The position numbers were made by a program, and so were the translations under genes. Positions 13,263 through 25,422 of a stretch of DNA of 64,000 nt are shown here, one piece after another. Where the stretch lies: the NCBI GenBank assembly GCA_964247055.1, contig OZ176055.1:9920001-9984000 (forward strand), in the 5' to 3' direction. Numbering within the stretch: position 1 is the first letter of the stretch; each line of letters starts with the position of its first letter. The notes under the pieces were generated by a model, which had not been told where the DNA came from, did no database searches, and saw only the letters and a program-made list of their open reading frames with translations. The stretch comes from Paragordius varius (Eukaryota > Nematomorpha).

Positions 13263-14533
13263 AAATTACTGCTACTTTTACTAAAAATAAACTATTTTGT
13301 CTTAATATACAGTAAAAAATAAAGTAACCGGAACATATCCTATTGCACAGTGTTTAAGTTATTCTGATGAAATTTATATATTTTGCAATAGGAAAATGCA
13401 TCGGAAATATTATGGCTTTTGGCCTTTACGAATTATATAAAATAATTTACAATTTGTGGTAACTGCTCTTGATCAGAAAAAAATTTGGGCCTATTTTGTA
13501 TAATATATTTATCGAAATTAAACGCTCACTAAAATATTTCAAACACATTAAAAAATTAGATGTGGTCTCTGGTCCCAAATATTAGCCTTAATATATGAAG
13601 TGTTTTTAAAATAAATGCTAAAATGGCTTGTATGCGCGAAAAAAATTTAAATACCTTGGCATCAAAAAGGTTTTTCTTAAAAAGGATGATATATTAAATA
13701 TTGGTTATAATTATAATTATGTTAAAGGGCACCTAATACTATTTTGAAACATGATATTGGTTAAAAATGCTTTATAAATCCACTTTTAAATAGAATTAGA
13801 TCTGAATATTTCTATCTCCTCAAAACTTTAAATATTCATTTGTCTTCAGATGCGTGTCATAATTAAATTTAATAAAATAATTTTATTTTTTGATGATAAA
13901 ATTATATATATATATATATATAAATATTTGGAATTTTATCGCAAAACTCGGCTATTTTGCGGTAGTTTACAAGAATTAATCCTAATTAGAAAACCAAAAA
14001 ATAGACCTTACAAAGCCTATAATATAAAATTATAGATAGGCTTTTTTAGATTTTATATTTTATTTATTTTTTTGGAAGAAGCATTTAGCTTTCACTAAAA
14101 AATTTTAATTGTGCTCAAGTATCGCTATATTTTAATGAAGCAGTTACCGCTAAATAAAAAAACAGAATAATATTTGAAGATATTTTTATCGACACGTAAA
14201 ATTTGGATACCGATTGTTCAGAATTCACTAATAATTTTTTTAAATATAATTTTTGATGGCATATAGCATATTATAAAAATTTTATGGCACTAGTCGGCAA
14301 TTTTGCGTTTAAATCGACAACTGGAAAGCAAAAATTTCTGGACTTTCAGATATCTAAAAACTAAAATTATAAAAATATAGTCGCTTTTTAAATATACTTT
14401 CATTTTAATATATTTTAATATAGAGCATGTAACTTTTGCCAAAGAAATATTTCAAAAATTTCCATTGGCGACTTTTCGATATGAAGCAATTATCATAAGA
14501 ATGTATATATTTTTCCTATAGCAGTCGTATGAT

Positions 14534-17276
14534 TTAACACTTTGATACAACACATTCATTTTCGGTTCAAATTGGGGTAGTTAAATACCCCAAACCTGTT
14601 TAAAATTAAATTCCTTAAAAAATATGGAAAGAATCGAACATGGAAAACTTTCCACTTATATAACCTTAATAAACGGAGATATATAAAAAAATTTACTCAA
14701 AAATTCTTGATATTACTTATTTTAAGGTAAAAGCAGAAGGTAAAAATTTAGTCAATGTGACATGCGCAGTGGCGTACCGAGCATTTGCGGCGCCCGGGGC
14801 ATAAAACTCCTATGTCGCCCCCTCCCCCCTTCTCCTTTTGAAAGTCAATAAAACAATTTAGTAAAAAAATATCGCCCTTAAATGCTTTATTAAAATTAAT
14901 TTTAAGATCTTGCAATCTATGTTGAACCCTATCGATTATAAGTATTTGATGCCAGAAAAATGTTAAAAATTTAAATTTAAAACACATTAAAGTAAAATGG
15001 ATCCCTCACTTCTTGTTATACCAGTATTTGAAATATTTTTACTTAATTCTTTTAAGAGCCCTATCAAATCATCCATTCCCTCAATGGCATTAAGTGCTTG
15101 AATTCTAGCACTCCATCGGGCTTTCAGACTCACGCTTAACAGTTTTTTTAGTTTATTTGTTAATAGGTCTCATCTAATAGTTGAATAAAAAAAGATGGAT
15201 ATTTTCAATTATTCCGAAACACGTGACAACAATAACTTTTTGCTACCGTTACTCATACTAAATTTAAGGAATGATTGTCACAATTGACAAATATGCTCTT
15301 TTAATTATGTAATTCTTTGTTAAACGCCTGAAATGTGACCCGACATCACAGCTGTCTTTTCATAACATTGGAGATCTACAATTTGATAATTGAATAGTAT
15401 CCATATTTAAATTTTCTAAAATTACCTTTTCAATCGACAATGCAACTTTGTTGAATAACTGGAAAAAACCCAAAAAGGATTCCTTTATGACAACTTTCTT
15501 TTTCTCATAATCAATTAACACCTACCTGGCAACTTGAGTTTGTTCTCGGTGCGCTATATCTGGCGTTGAATCAAATATTAGTTCATAATATTTACTTTTT
15601 TTATGTCATTCATCAATTTAGATTTAACTCTTGAAGCTAAAAGATGTATAAACTCGTTTTTTGGATAAAACATAGGATAAAGTGTTAAAAAATTCAATAT
15701 TTCTCATGTGTTCTCCCATTATTGGGTCAAAAACAAGTTTTAGTAAAAATAGAGATTTCCAGGATTTGGTGCTGAGTCATCTAGATACATTAAACTTGCA
15801 ACATGACCTCAGGGAGATTTTGGTTGATTAGATATTTCATGCAGGCCAATATTTCATATAATAAGATCGATCAAAAAGTAGGCATCCATAACAATACTCA
15901 GATCTGTTCTTTGGTAAATATAAAAGCCAAGACTTCTCAACATCAAATCCTTTTTTACCGACACGTCGAAAAAACCAAGATTGCGTTGAACGATGATTTC
16001 AAAGAGATGGCATTTATTTTGATATACTTGAGATCCACGAAGAATCATTATTGTGTGAAGCTGATTAAATATTACGGGAGGGACATTATTATTACAAAAA
16101 AGCGACATCATTAAACTCTGTAGGTATAGCGCTTGGAATTACAATGATATATTTGTAGTTTTATATCTATTTATTGGATTAATAACTAGGATTTCAGGTG
16201 TATTTAATTTATTACCGTTATGTTTGTGTCGCATACACTTTTCAATGTTAGGGTCAGATATTTACGTTAAATAAGATTTCATACGCTTTCGCATTTTATT
16301 TGTTTTATTCTCTTCCTTGATTTTTCGTTTCCTATTTGCGTAACCGCTGAGTTTAGACATTGATATATGATGAAAATAAATGTAATTATAAAAAAACAAG
16401 GCTAAATTAATAAAACCTACCTTAGAGATGGAATGATCTTGGGGATTTAAATAAATAAAATTGGGTATTTGTATAAAATGGAATATCATAAATTATAAAG
16501 AGATAAGGGGTGGGCTGATAAAAAAGTCGCAGTTGACTTGTAAGCCAGGCGAAGTTGAGCAAGTTTAATTAAGCCAGCAAGTGTACAACAGAGCGACAAG
16601 TTAAAATAATTTAATTAAAGGCAATAAAAGAATTAACAAAATGTGCGTGAGAAAGAAACGTTTTTAAAGCGAAAAAATATGTTTGCACATGTTGAAGGGA
16701 ATAATGAAAGTTGTTTTTTGCATACTTTTTGATCTTGATCTCATTTATATAATTTTGATATTATTTTACAGATTACCTATGTTGCTGAAGAATTTTACTT
16801 GAAAGTTGTTATTATTTTTGCATAATTTAAATTTAATTTAAAAAAATCATTTAGGCGCCCCTAAATAACGGCGCCCGGGGCATGATGCACCCCCTTGCCC
16901 CCCCCCCCCCCCCCATCGGTACGCCCCTGGACATGCGTGCAATGGTAAAATTAAAAATTAATACAAAATAAACCGATTTTTCTATTTTTATCAGTGTTAA
17001 ATGTAATTTAAATAAGAAATAAGCTTTTTTACCCTCAAAATTATATGAATACAATATTTTGCAAAAATTTTGCAAAATAAAAATGGCGTCGAGTAGTTTG
17101 ACATGGGACTTTTTTTCAACCAAAACCTTATTTAGATATTTTGGCATATTTATATAATTTTTATTAGGATAAAAGCATAAATTTAAATTGGGACCGTTTC
17201 CTTCAGTAGTGTGTTGAAAATCCTAACTCAAATTTGTCTGGGGTATTAAGATACCCCAATTTGAATCAAAGTGTTA
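14534..17276. repeat. Family C MITE split by a hAT element
   Basis: Left part 14534-14766 begins TTAACACTTTGAT; right part 16930-17276 ends ATCAAAGTGTTAA with the palindrome ggggtattaagatacccc. The two parts together have the length and interior of the intact copy at 12223-12804. The gap is filled by the hAT insertion. Confidence 0.8.
14767..16929 (-). mobile_element. hAT transposon, ZMYM1-like transposase remnants, decayed
   Basis: Terminal inverted repeats cagtggcgtaccga and tcggtacgcccctg, flanked on both sides by the same 8-bp sequence gacatgcg, which is the target duplication size of hAT elements. Inner GC-rich arms (ggcgcccggggcat) occur at both ends. Minus-strand fragments resemble ZMYM1-type hAT transposases, for example ARWSARIQALNAIEGMDDLI at about 15020-15125. 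The coding sequence is interrupted by many stops and is not functional. Perfect target duplications suggest insertion after the host MITE had settled. Confidence 0.85.
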
Positions 17277-17392
17277 AAAAAACCTCATGCATATTTATTT
17301 ATTAGAATATATATATATATATATATATATATTTCCTCACCGGAGTGTAATGTGCAAATTTTTACAGCGATTGCGACAAAAAAATTAATGGT

Positions 17393-17861
17393 TTTTAATA
17401 TACTACACATTCCTTTTATTCTATTCAAATTGGAGTCTTTGGATATCCTGGGTCTGTTTAAAATAGAATACTTAAAAATATGCAAAGTATGAAAACCATA
17501 ACAAAATTTGTTATTTTAAAACATCAAAGATTGAAAATATTAATTATTTCAAAATATTTGATATTACTCGTTTTAAGATAAAATAAAAAGTTAAAATTTT
17601 GTCAACATGCCATTGTTCACTAGTAAAATTAAAAAAATAACCATTTTTTAGTTTCATCAATGTTAGATGCGTAAAAATAGCTCTGATTTTAGCCTTAAAT
17701 TTAAATTCGATATGGAACTTTATTAAAACTAAATTTTTTATGGATATTTCGGCTTATTTATATTAAGATACAAGCATAAATTTAAATTGGGATCGTTTCT
17801 TTCAGTAGTTTTATAAAAATATTAACTCATGTGTTAATTCGATATTCAATCGAAGTGTTAA
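17393..17861. repeat. Family C MITE, degraded
   Basis: Right end aatcgaagtgttaa with TTAA is kept; the left end is worn (attcaaattggagtctttgg). It lies about 100 bp upstream of the HIBCH start. Confidence 0.6.
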
Positions 17862-17968
17862 TTATTTATATAAAACAAAACTAAACACGGACATTTTGTT
17901 GTAGATATCCATAAAATATTTTTAGATATTCTCTTCAACAACTGCAGTATATTTGGTAGTTAGGTAAC

Positions 17969-20899
17969 ATGCTAAATCCAGTCGTGTTTGAAAATCTCAG
18001 CAAAATTGGACTCATTAGGTTAAACAATGTGAATGCATTGAATGCCTTAACATTACCTATGACTCGACTTATCTATCAGAAATTATTGGTAATTTCGTAA
18101 TATATTTTTGCAGGAGTGGAAGTCCGATAATTCTGTTAATATGGTATATATTAAAGGTGAAGGTGATCGGGCCTTTTGTTCGGGTGGAGATGTGAAAAGT
18201 AAATTTTTATTATAATTTTAGCCATAACTACACAAATATCCCAGTTCAAAAACTATCAATCCGCAGATGAGTTTTTTAGGGAGGAATATACTCTGAATTA
18301 TGAGATTGGTATAAATAATATTTTATCGTGTACCGATTTAAGTTTAAAATAAATTTCCCACTTTTATATAAATTATTAAAATTTTTAGCCAATTACAAAA
18401 AACCTTACATAGCCTTTTTAAATGGGATAACTATGGGTGGAGGTGTGGGCCTTTCTGTCCACGGTTCTCATCGGATCGCAATGGATTCAACACTTTTTGC
18501 CATGCCGGAAACGGCTATTGGTTTTTCTTTTTGACATTTAAGCATATTAGATTAACTAATATGATAATTCCCTTTCGCGGATTTTGTTCATTCATTATTT
18601 AATTACAGTAAAAAAGGAAATTATACGGAAAAAACGTAAAGACAATTTTTTTTTTCTAAAAGACAACAACCATACTTTTTAAATCTTGATTTATTTCAAT
18701 ATAACTCATGGTTTAAATGGCAAATTATGAAAAAGAGATATATATATATTACTAACACAATCAATTCTATATTTTACAATTCTAACCAAATAGCTTATAT
18801 ATGAAAAAATAAGGTTTTAAAAAGTATGGTTGTTTTTCAGATAACAATATTTGTCTTTATATTTTTATGTTTTGTCCGTATAATTTCAGTTTTTACCTAT
18901 TATAATCGTTACTTAATTTTTTTACGGGAACAAACCTGTATTATTCTGTTCTGTTTTGGTTTGCCTAGGTTTAATTCCAGATGTTGGTGGTTCCTATTTT
19001 TTGCCGAAATTGCCTCATAATTTGGGTCTTTTCCTCGGGCTAACGGGCCAGCGGTTGAAGGGTATTGATGTTTTTACTTCGGGAGTCGCTACACACTATT
19101 TGGCCCCACAATATGTAAAAAAATATTTTGTAAAAATTTTATATATACCATTTATAATTCAAACTCACCCTTGAACAATTCAAATTTACCCTAAAATTAC
19201 GTGTTTTTTAAGATTAAAATTACCTTTATTTTCTAATATTTTTTTTTAAAATGTGAAATTCTGTTTAAAATTAATATAATGCTGAAAAAATAATAAACTA
19301 TGTCGTAAAAATATATTTCATATTAATGATTATTTATATTAGCCCGAAAACACATAATTTATTTTTAGGGTAAATTTCAATTGTTTAAGGGCGAATTCGA
19401 ATCGTAAATGGTATATTATATTTAGTAATAATATACGGACAAAACGTAAAAATATATAAAAACAAAATTTTTTAAATAAAATTATACTTTTTTAAAGCTT
19501 GATTAGAGATATAATTAATGGCACAATCAATTATATATTTTACGATTGTAATTAAATAGCTTTGATAGAAAAAATTAAGGTTTTAAAATAATGGTTGTCT
19601 TTTAGAAAAAAATATTTTTATATTTTTACGTTTTGTCCGTCCGTATAATTTAATTTTTACTGTATAAATTTCATTAATTTTGCAATATATTATTTTTTAA
19701 ACCAAAGGTTGCGAAATTTGAGCGCGAACTTTTTCTATCCAACGACACGTTAAATAAGGAAAAACTCAATGAGATACTCGGCGACTATCACGAAAAAGTG
19801 AAATGCTTAAAATGCTTGGATTTTTTAAGAATTTTGATGTTTTTTCAATGTTTCCAATAATATTTTTTACATTTTTAACATATTTTAAGTCAAGACATAC
19901 TTATTATGTTTAGTCCATTAAACTTAAAAAACCTACCCGGTCAGAAAATCTACCCTCTTCCAAACACCTAACATTAAGCCCACAAAATTTAGAGTTAATT
20001 GGAAAACTGTTTGATCCTGTACATTTTACAGAAGCCAAAAACCCCAAAAAAACTTTTTTTGATAAATTTGTTTCTCACCTAACAGAATGTTACCATAATT
20101 CACCCAAAGATGTTAAATATATCCTGGGCCCCTCTGCAATCAATTCTTTAGGCTTAGAGTCGTCTAATGAGAATTCTGACAATACTAACCTATCTCAACT
20201 TTCACCTACTTCTCTTAAAGTCTTTATTTTTACCTCTTTTATTTTATCATCATAAAATTATATTTTTTATATAATTAAATTTTTCATTTTAGCTAACATT
20301 TAAACTGTTGTGCGACAGTAAATCTCAGGGTTGGAATCTTAATGCTTGTTTGATTCACGAATTCCGATTGGTTTGTCGATGTTCACGTGCACACGATTTC
20401 GTTGAAGGCGTGCGGGCTGGTTTGTTTTTACAATTTATTACCTAAAATGATAAAATTATTTTTTTCCAGAAATACAGTAAAATAAGAAAAGGATTAATGT
20501 ATTATTAAGAAATATATGTTTTGAAACCCTTTTTTTATATCCTATCTTTTTTGGTATTTAACTATGGAATAGAGGTGTAAATTGGTATTGTCAATTTCAT
20601 AATTTTAATCTATAGAAAAATTATTTTTAAAAACAATAGTTTTATTTATGAAAAATTCTTACGCTTTTTGTTTTTTATTGTGGTTTATTTTCCGCAATTT
20701 TAAACTCAGGAGTTAAAGTTTATTTTTTGGTTTTGCTATGACTTAAGATTTCCATTTTTAAATAGCATTAGTTGATAAAGATAATAAACCAAATTGGGTC
20801 CCGGCCACACTTAAGGAAGTACCCGACTCTGTTATTTGTCAATATTTCGAACCATTCAAACCCGAAGAACAAGTCACTGAATTGAAATTATCCCAATGA
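17969..20899 (+). CDS. HIBCH: 3-hydroxyisobutyryl-CoA hydrolase
   Basis: Hydrolyses 3-hydroxyisobutyryl-CoA in valine breakdown; the family is mitochondrial in animals. Nine exons: 17969-18088, 18114-18198, 18222-18308, 18389-18520, 18969-19114, 19708-19797, 19914-20219, 20293-20419 and 20766-20899, giving 408 residues (human 386). Crotonase-fold motifs are in order: [22 protein letters not shown] (oxyanion region), FAMPETAIG with the catalytic Glu, [11 protein letters not shown] with the catalytic Asp, [18 protein letters not shown] and the C-terminal [18 protein letters not shown]. Introns 1 and 2 are only 25 and 23 nt. Introns 4 and 5 carry MITEs. The model starts only about eight residues before the conserved core, so no mitochondrial targeting peptide is visible; it may lie on an unseen upstream exon. 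Confidence 0.95.
18606..18897. repeat. MITE family A copy in HIBCH intron 4
   Basis: Left end cagtaaaaaaggaaatt, right end tttgtccgtataatttc. It accounts for most of a 448-bp intron. Confidence 0.8.
19145..19415. repeat. MITE family B copy in HIBCH intron 5
   Basis: Left end taccatttataattcaaac then tcaccct; right end agggtaaatttcaattg then gtaaatggtata. Immediately followed by a family A copy. Confidence 0.7.
19424..19662. repeat. MITE family A copy in HIBCH intron 5
   Basis: Left core tatacggacaaaacg, right end ttttgtccgtccgtataat then tttttactg and TA. Confidence 0.75.
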
Positions 20900-21620
20900 A
20901 TATATATGAGATATATATGCACACAACTATTTTGTGCATTTAAGCAGTTTTAATTATGTCATCTTTATATATATTAATAAATAATATATTTTCTTTTATC
21001 TTTTCAAAGTGATTCAGTTAATATTTTAAGAATCAGGATTTATGCTGGATGAAACGAAATTGTAATATATATAATATATGTCTATTTTACGCTTTCTTTG
21101 TGGATTTAAAGATGAAATTGCCAAAACAAGATTTAGTGCCAAAAAATTTGTCTTTCAGAAATATAGGCCTTTGGTTGTTTTTTGTTGTTAAATTTAAATT
21201 AATCTATATAGAAAGAGAATATTTCTAGTGAAATTTTATCAAAATTGGATAATAAAGGCTCTTTATATTCGAACTTGACCAAATAAGATAAAATATGTAT
21301 TTGCATAATTTTTTATATACAACCAACCGTGTATTAACCTTCTTGACTCTGATTTGATAAAACGTTTTCTGTTTGTTTGTTGTTTGCAAAAAAATTTTTT
21401 TGGCTCAATATAATAGCCATTCACATCGGTCATAAAAACAAAAGTCTATAAGGATTTGTGCTCTTTTTTTTACTATTAATATTAATATTGTAAAGTATTG
21501 CTTTTTTATTTTATATTCAAAAGCAGCTATGCTCTTATTGTTCTAGAACAACATATTAATCGTAGTACAAAATTAGTTTAGCCTACGCTTTTAGTTTAAA
21601 AAACACGGGGAATTGTTTAT

Positions 21621-24293
21621 ATGGATTCTTACGAAGATATAAAAAGTTTGGAGTTTTCGGATATCTTTCGACATCAAGAAGTAGAAGAAAAGAACGGAAC
21701 TTTTGAAAAAAGTTTCCAGGAATCTTTAGTTCTGCAAGAAAATGAAAAATCTCTCTTTACATTGGACACCGAAAATGGTGACACGAATCCCTCTTTAATT
21801 TTCCCGCATTCACTAAATTCGACACCAGGTTTTACTTTTTATTATATGGTAAATGTTTTACTTTTGTTATGTTGTGTTAAGATACGGATATGTGTTAAAA
21901 GACGTTAAAAAATTTTATATAAATGGGCTAATTGTTCGTTAAAATGAAAAGAAAAAAATATTTTAATACAATTATATGTGTTTAAAATCTTGAATGTTTT
22001 AATAGATTTAATTATATGATAGCGAAGGGTGATTATGTTATAAATTATTTATTTTGACTGTTAAGTTGCCAATTTATGCAAAAACCATAAAATTTTTACA
22101 ATGGATTAGTTGTAAAACACGCAATATATGTATTAAATATGACAAATAAAATTAAGATGTATTTTGTTTGTCTAGATCTCAATAAGATTGAAACATCCAC
22201 ACCTCTCCCCAAAGACCAAAGTCCGGAACTTTTGGAATTACTATTGAAAAAGTAGTCTTTTTTTTCAATTATATTATATTATAAAATGATTATAAATATT
22301 CAATATTTCTTAATAGATATCAATCCAAACCTGAGCTCAAAATTTCGCATTCTGAAAATTTGGGTATAATTACTATAACTAATATTAATATATTTATATT
22401 CTTATAAACTATTGGTAAATATTATAAAATAGCATTTAACAAGCTATTTTGACCATTAACGGCTGATTTTCACCTTTTACAGTAAATAAATTAAACGGAT
22501 AAAACATCAAAATATAAGGACAAAAATATTTTCAAAAGCCAATCATGTTTTTTTAAACCTTAATTTATCTTATAAAAAATCATTTGTTTACAATCGAAAA
22601 CATAATTGATTATGTTACCAATATACATCTTTACTTCATACTTTACAGATCAAAACAAAGGGGTAATATAAAAAAGGTTTAAAAAGTATGATTGTTGTTT
22701 TTAACAAAAAATGTTTGTTACGTTTTGTCCGTAGTATAATATCAATTAATACTAAAATTTGTTTAAACAGATGATTGTGTTGAAAAACTATACCCAAAAT
22801 AAATTGGCACAAGCGGATATTAAAATTTTGATTTATTTTATTGATATATTTTACAAGCTATATTTGTCCAATCTGAAATTATCATTGTGCAAAAGATATA
22901 ATTTGTATTAACCAGATCATAGAAGCTCTTTTAAAATATTCTGTTTTCAAATATGGCATAAAACGTTTTGAATCAAACACTCTAAAAAATGCAAACACAC
23001 AAATGATTGGTTTTGAAATATTATAAATATTGATTAAATTGTGCGGATTTAATACATATATAATGCTCCAAAAAATTGCTATAAAGCCAAGTTACAGAAA
23101 TTGGATTTATACGGACAAAACGTAATCTCCAAAGCTGCACTATTTATTTTTGGTGGCTTATATTACAGAGAATAGGACTCTACCCATCGGATTATTAAGA
23201 AATATCTTAAATTAATTTTTGCCTGCCTTTATACGTGAAATTATCATTGATCTACATGAAAAGCCTTGTATTTTACAGTGGCTGGATTTTACTAAGCGGC
23301 TTCTTTAAAGGGATTGGCTTAAATTTTTGTCTTTATATTGAGTAAACCTAAAACATTATAAATCCATTTGGCATAGTAAATTATTCTAAATTAGATTTCA
23401 AGCCACGTTTTTTTATATGGTGGCGCATACATGGATGACTTATACCTAGGGGCCAACGCTAGTCTAAATTTTTGCTTTTGTACTAAAAATAAGAAAAACT
23501 TTTATTGAATCCACAGATCTCATAACTTATACGAAAATTGGCTTCAAGGCTTATTTTTTGTTGTGTGCATTTAGAAAAAATGGAGTTCTACCCACGAGTT
23601 AATTCAAATAATTGATTTGTGGTCTTCTCATACTTTGGCGAAAAACTTTTTAAAAAAACTTTTTTTTGGCATTTATTATACGGAGGGGGGTTAAATACAG
23701 AGGCGCTAATTCAAAAAAGTCGGTTGTTTATGTTCGAATCGTAACTAAATTAGATTTAAATGGTTCTACACGGGCAATTAGTTTCAAAGACACTATTTTT
23801 GTGGATTTTTCGTTTAAAAAAAACCTTTCCAAACGAGATGGGTTAACTTATGGCTAATTAAAGAGGTTGGTTCGCTATAATAGGTGCATTCATATATCAT
23901 TTAATATGTTTTCTTTTTTGATTTGAATGGACCTAACCTATTTTGCAATAAATTGTCTCAAAAGCAATAATTTACAATCCATTATATATGAATCATGCTT
24001 TATCTTAAACATACAGGAAATTGAAATTGTACAGAGGAAACCTTAAAATCAAAAGTCAAATTAAAAATATCGAGGAAAAATATGGCTGTTTAAAAAAATT
24101 CTCTCTTAATTTTTATGTTTTGTTCGTACATACTTTTAATTTTTACTGTTTAGAAAAATCCAATGAATCCAATATTATTCCAATGAACCCGTTGCTGAGC
24201 AGAATTTCTGGTTTCCGTGATATTGGAAATAATTCTTTAAGCGCTCACCATCATTCCCAGTGGATGAAAGTTCCTCCCAATTCTCCGGCCTGA
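21621..24293 (+). CDS. Hypothetical protein, four exons, family unknown
   Basis: I do not recognise this protein. Exons 21621-21828, 22176-22251, 22317-22363 and 24154-24293 join in frame (phases 1, 2, 1) to 156 residues. The N-terminal part is acidic and Glu/Ser-rich (MDSYEDIKSLEFSDIFRHQE). The middle has SPELLELLLKKYQSKPELK, a likely short helix. The C-terminus is NIIPMNPLLSRISGFRDIG followed by HHHSQWMKVPPNSPA. No membrane segment or signal peptide is seen, so it is probably an intracellular, mostly disordered protein. It starts about 720 bp after the HIBCH stop on the same strand. The last intron is about 1.8 kb and holds old repeats. Extra exons in that intron cannot be excluded. Confidence 0.65.
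22480..22750. repeat. MITE family A copy
   Basis: Left end cagtaaataaattaaacgg, right end acgttttgtccgtagtat. Inside the last intron of the four-exon hypothetical gene. Confidence 0.7.
23655..23875. repeat. Old fragment of the Helitron-like family
   Basis: Shares an ordered set of short matches with the copy at 37880-38955, including ggcatt..acggggg, aattcaaaaaagt, gttctacacg and tcaaagacac..atttttgtgga. Strongly diverged; the termini are lost. It lies in an intron. Confidence 0.5.
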
Positions 24294-24794
24294 AAAAATA
24301 TTTTTTATTCCTTTTTAAATTTGTGTTTCAGGTGTGTGTAAAAATAAATAATTTAGTTTTAATAGTTGTACAATTATTGAGTCCTAAAAATTAACAATTT
24401 ATGATCAAAATAAAATTTTAAAAAGTTATTTTTTAGAAAGTTATCTTCTAATGTCACTGAGATTTTAAGTTTATTCTAAATTATGGGTAATAAAATTTTT
24501 AACTAAAAATTAAGATTTTATTTTATAAGCTTACATAATTTGTTTATTAAACCCAATAAATATGTTTTGTATTATAATTAATTTGGCTTACATTTCTATT
24601 ACGTCCTTGTATTATATCGTTTTCAAATTATTTCAGTCAAAATATACGGTTTAAGTATATTTTTAACAAATCAGAAATTATATAATAGTTTTAATAATTT
24701 TGATAAGGTTTACAAAAGTATTGGTGAAGCTTATTTCTGTTCATACAAAATGTTGAGTAATGCATTATGTTTTACAACATTTTGGAATAATTTA

Positions 24795-25065
24795 CAGTTA
24801 AAATTGAAATTATACGGACAAAATGTAAAAATATAAAGACTTTTTTTTCAAAAGACAAACCCACACTTTTTTAAACTGCTTTTTTTAAATATAATTGATT
24901 GTTTTAAAAATTGCAAAGTATGAAATAGAGATGTAAAATGGTAACACAATCATATTTTACACTTATTATATAGTTAATATGAGAAATATTAAGGCTTATG
25001 GTTGTTTTTAAGAAAAATATTTGCCTTTATATTTTTACGTTTTGTCCGTATAAATTCAGTTACTG
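24795..25065. repeat. MITE family A copy
   Basis: Left end cagttaaaattgaaatta, right end ttttgtccgtataaattc then agttactg and TA. It sits between the convergent ends of the four-exon hypothetical gene and the acid-phosphatase relative. Confidence 0.8.
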
Positions 25066-25422
25066 TATAAATTGATAACAAGGGTAAGTGCCAAATAGTA
25101 TGGTTCAAGATTTAATTCAAATAGGATTTAGTACGTTAATTTTTTATATTAATATGAGCTGGCTGCCAATAATGAAATATTGATAGAATTTATTAAAATA
25201 ATGTATCAATTTAAGTATTAATACATTCTACTTATCCTTTATTAATAATAATTTATTATTTTTGGATCAGACAGCGATATATTATGTCAATTAAATTTAT
25301 GGTCAATCTAAACTACAACTTGAAATGTTTTTACCATCATTGGTATTTAAAAAAATTTATTTATTTAAATATCTAAAAAATAAATTAATGATAAGTTTTA
25401 TAAAAAGATAGTATAAGTGTCC

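Noticed and set aside
14748-14987. 79-codon minus-strand frame with CPGRRKCSVRHCACHID
   Set aside because: It spans the terminal repeat and target duplication of the hAT element, so it is not a host gene.
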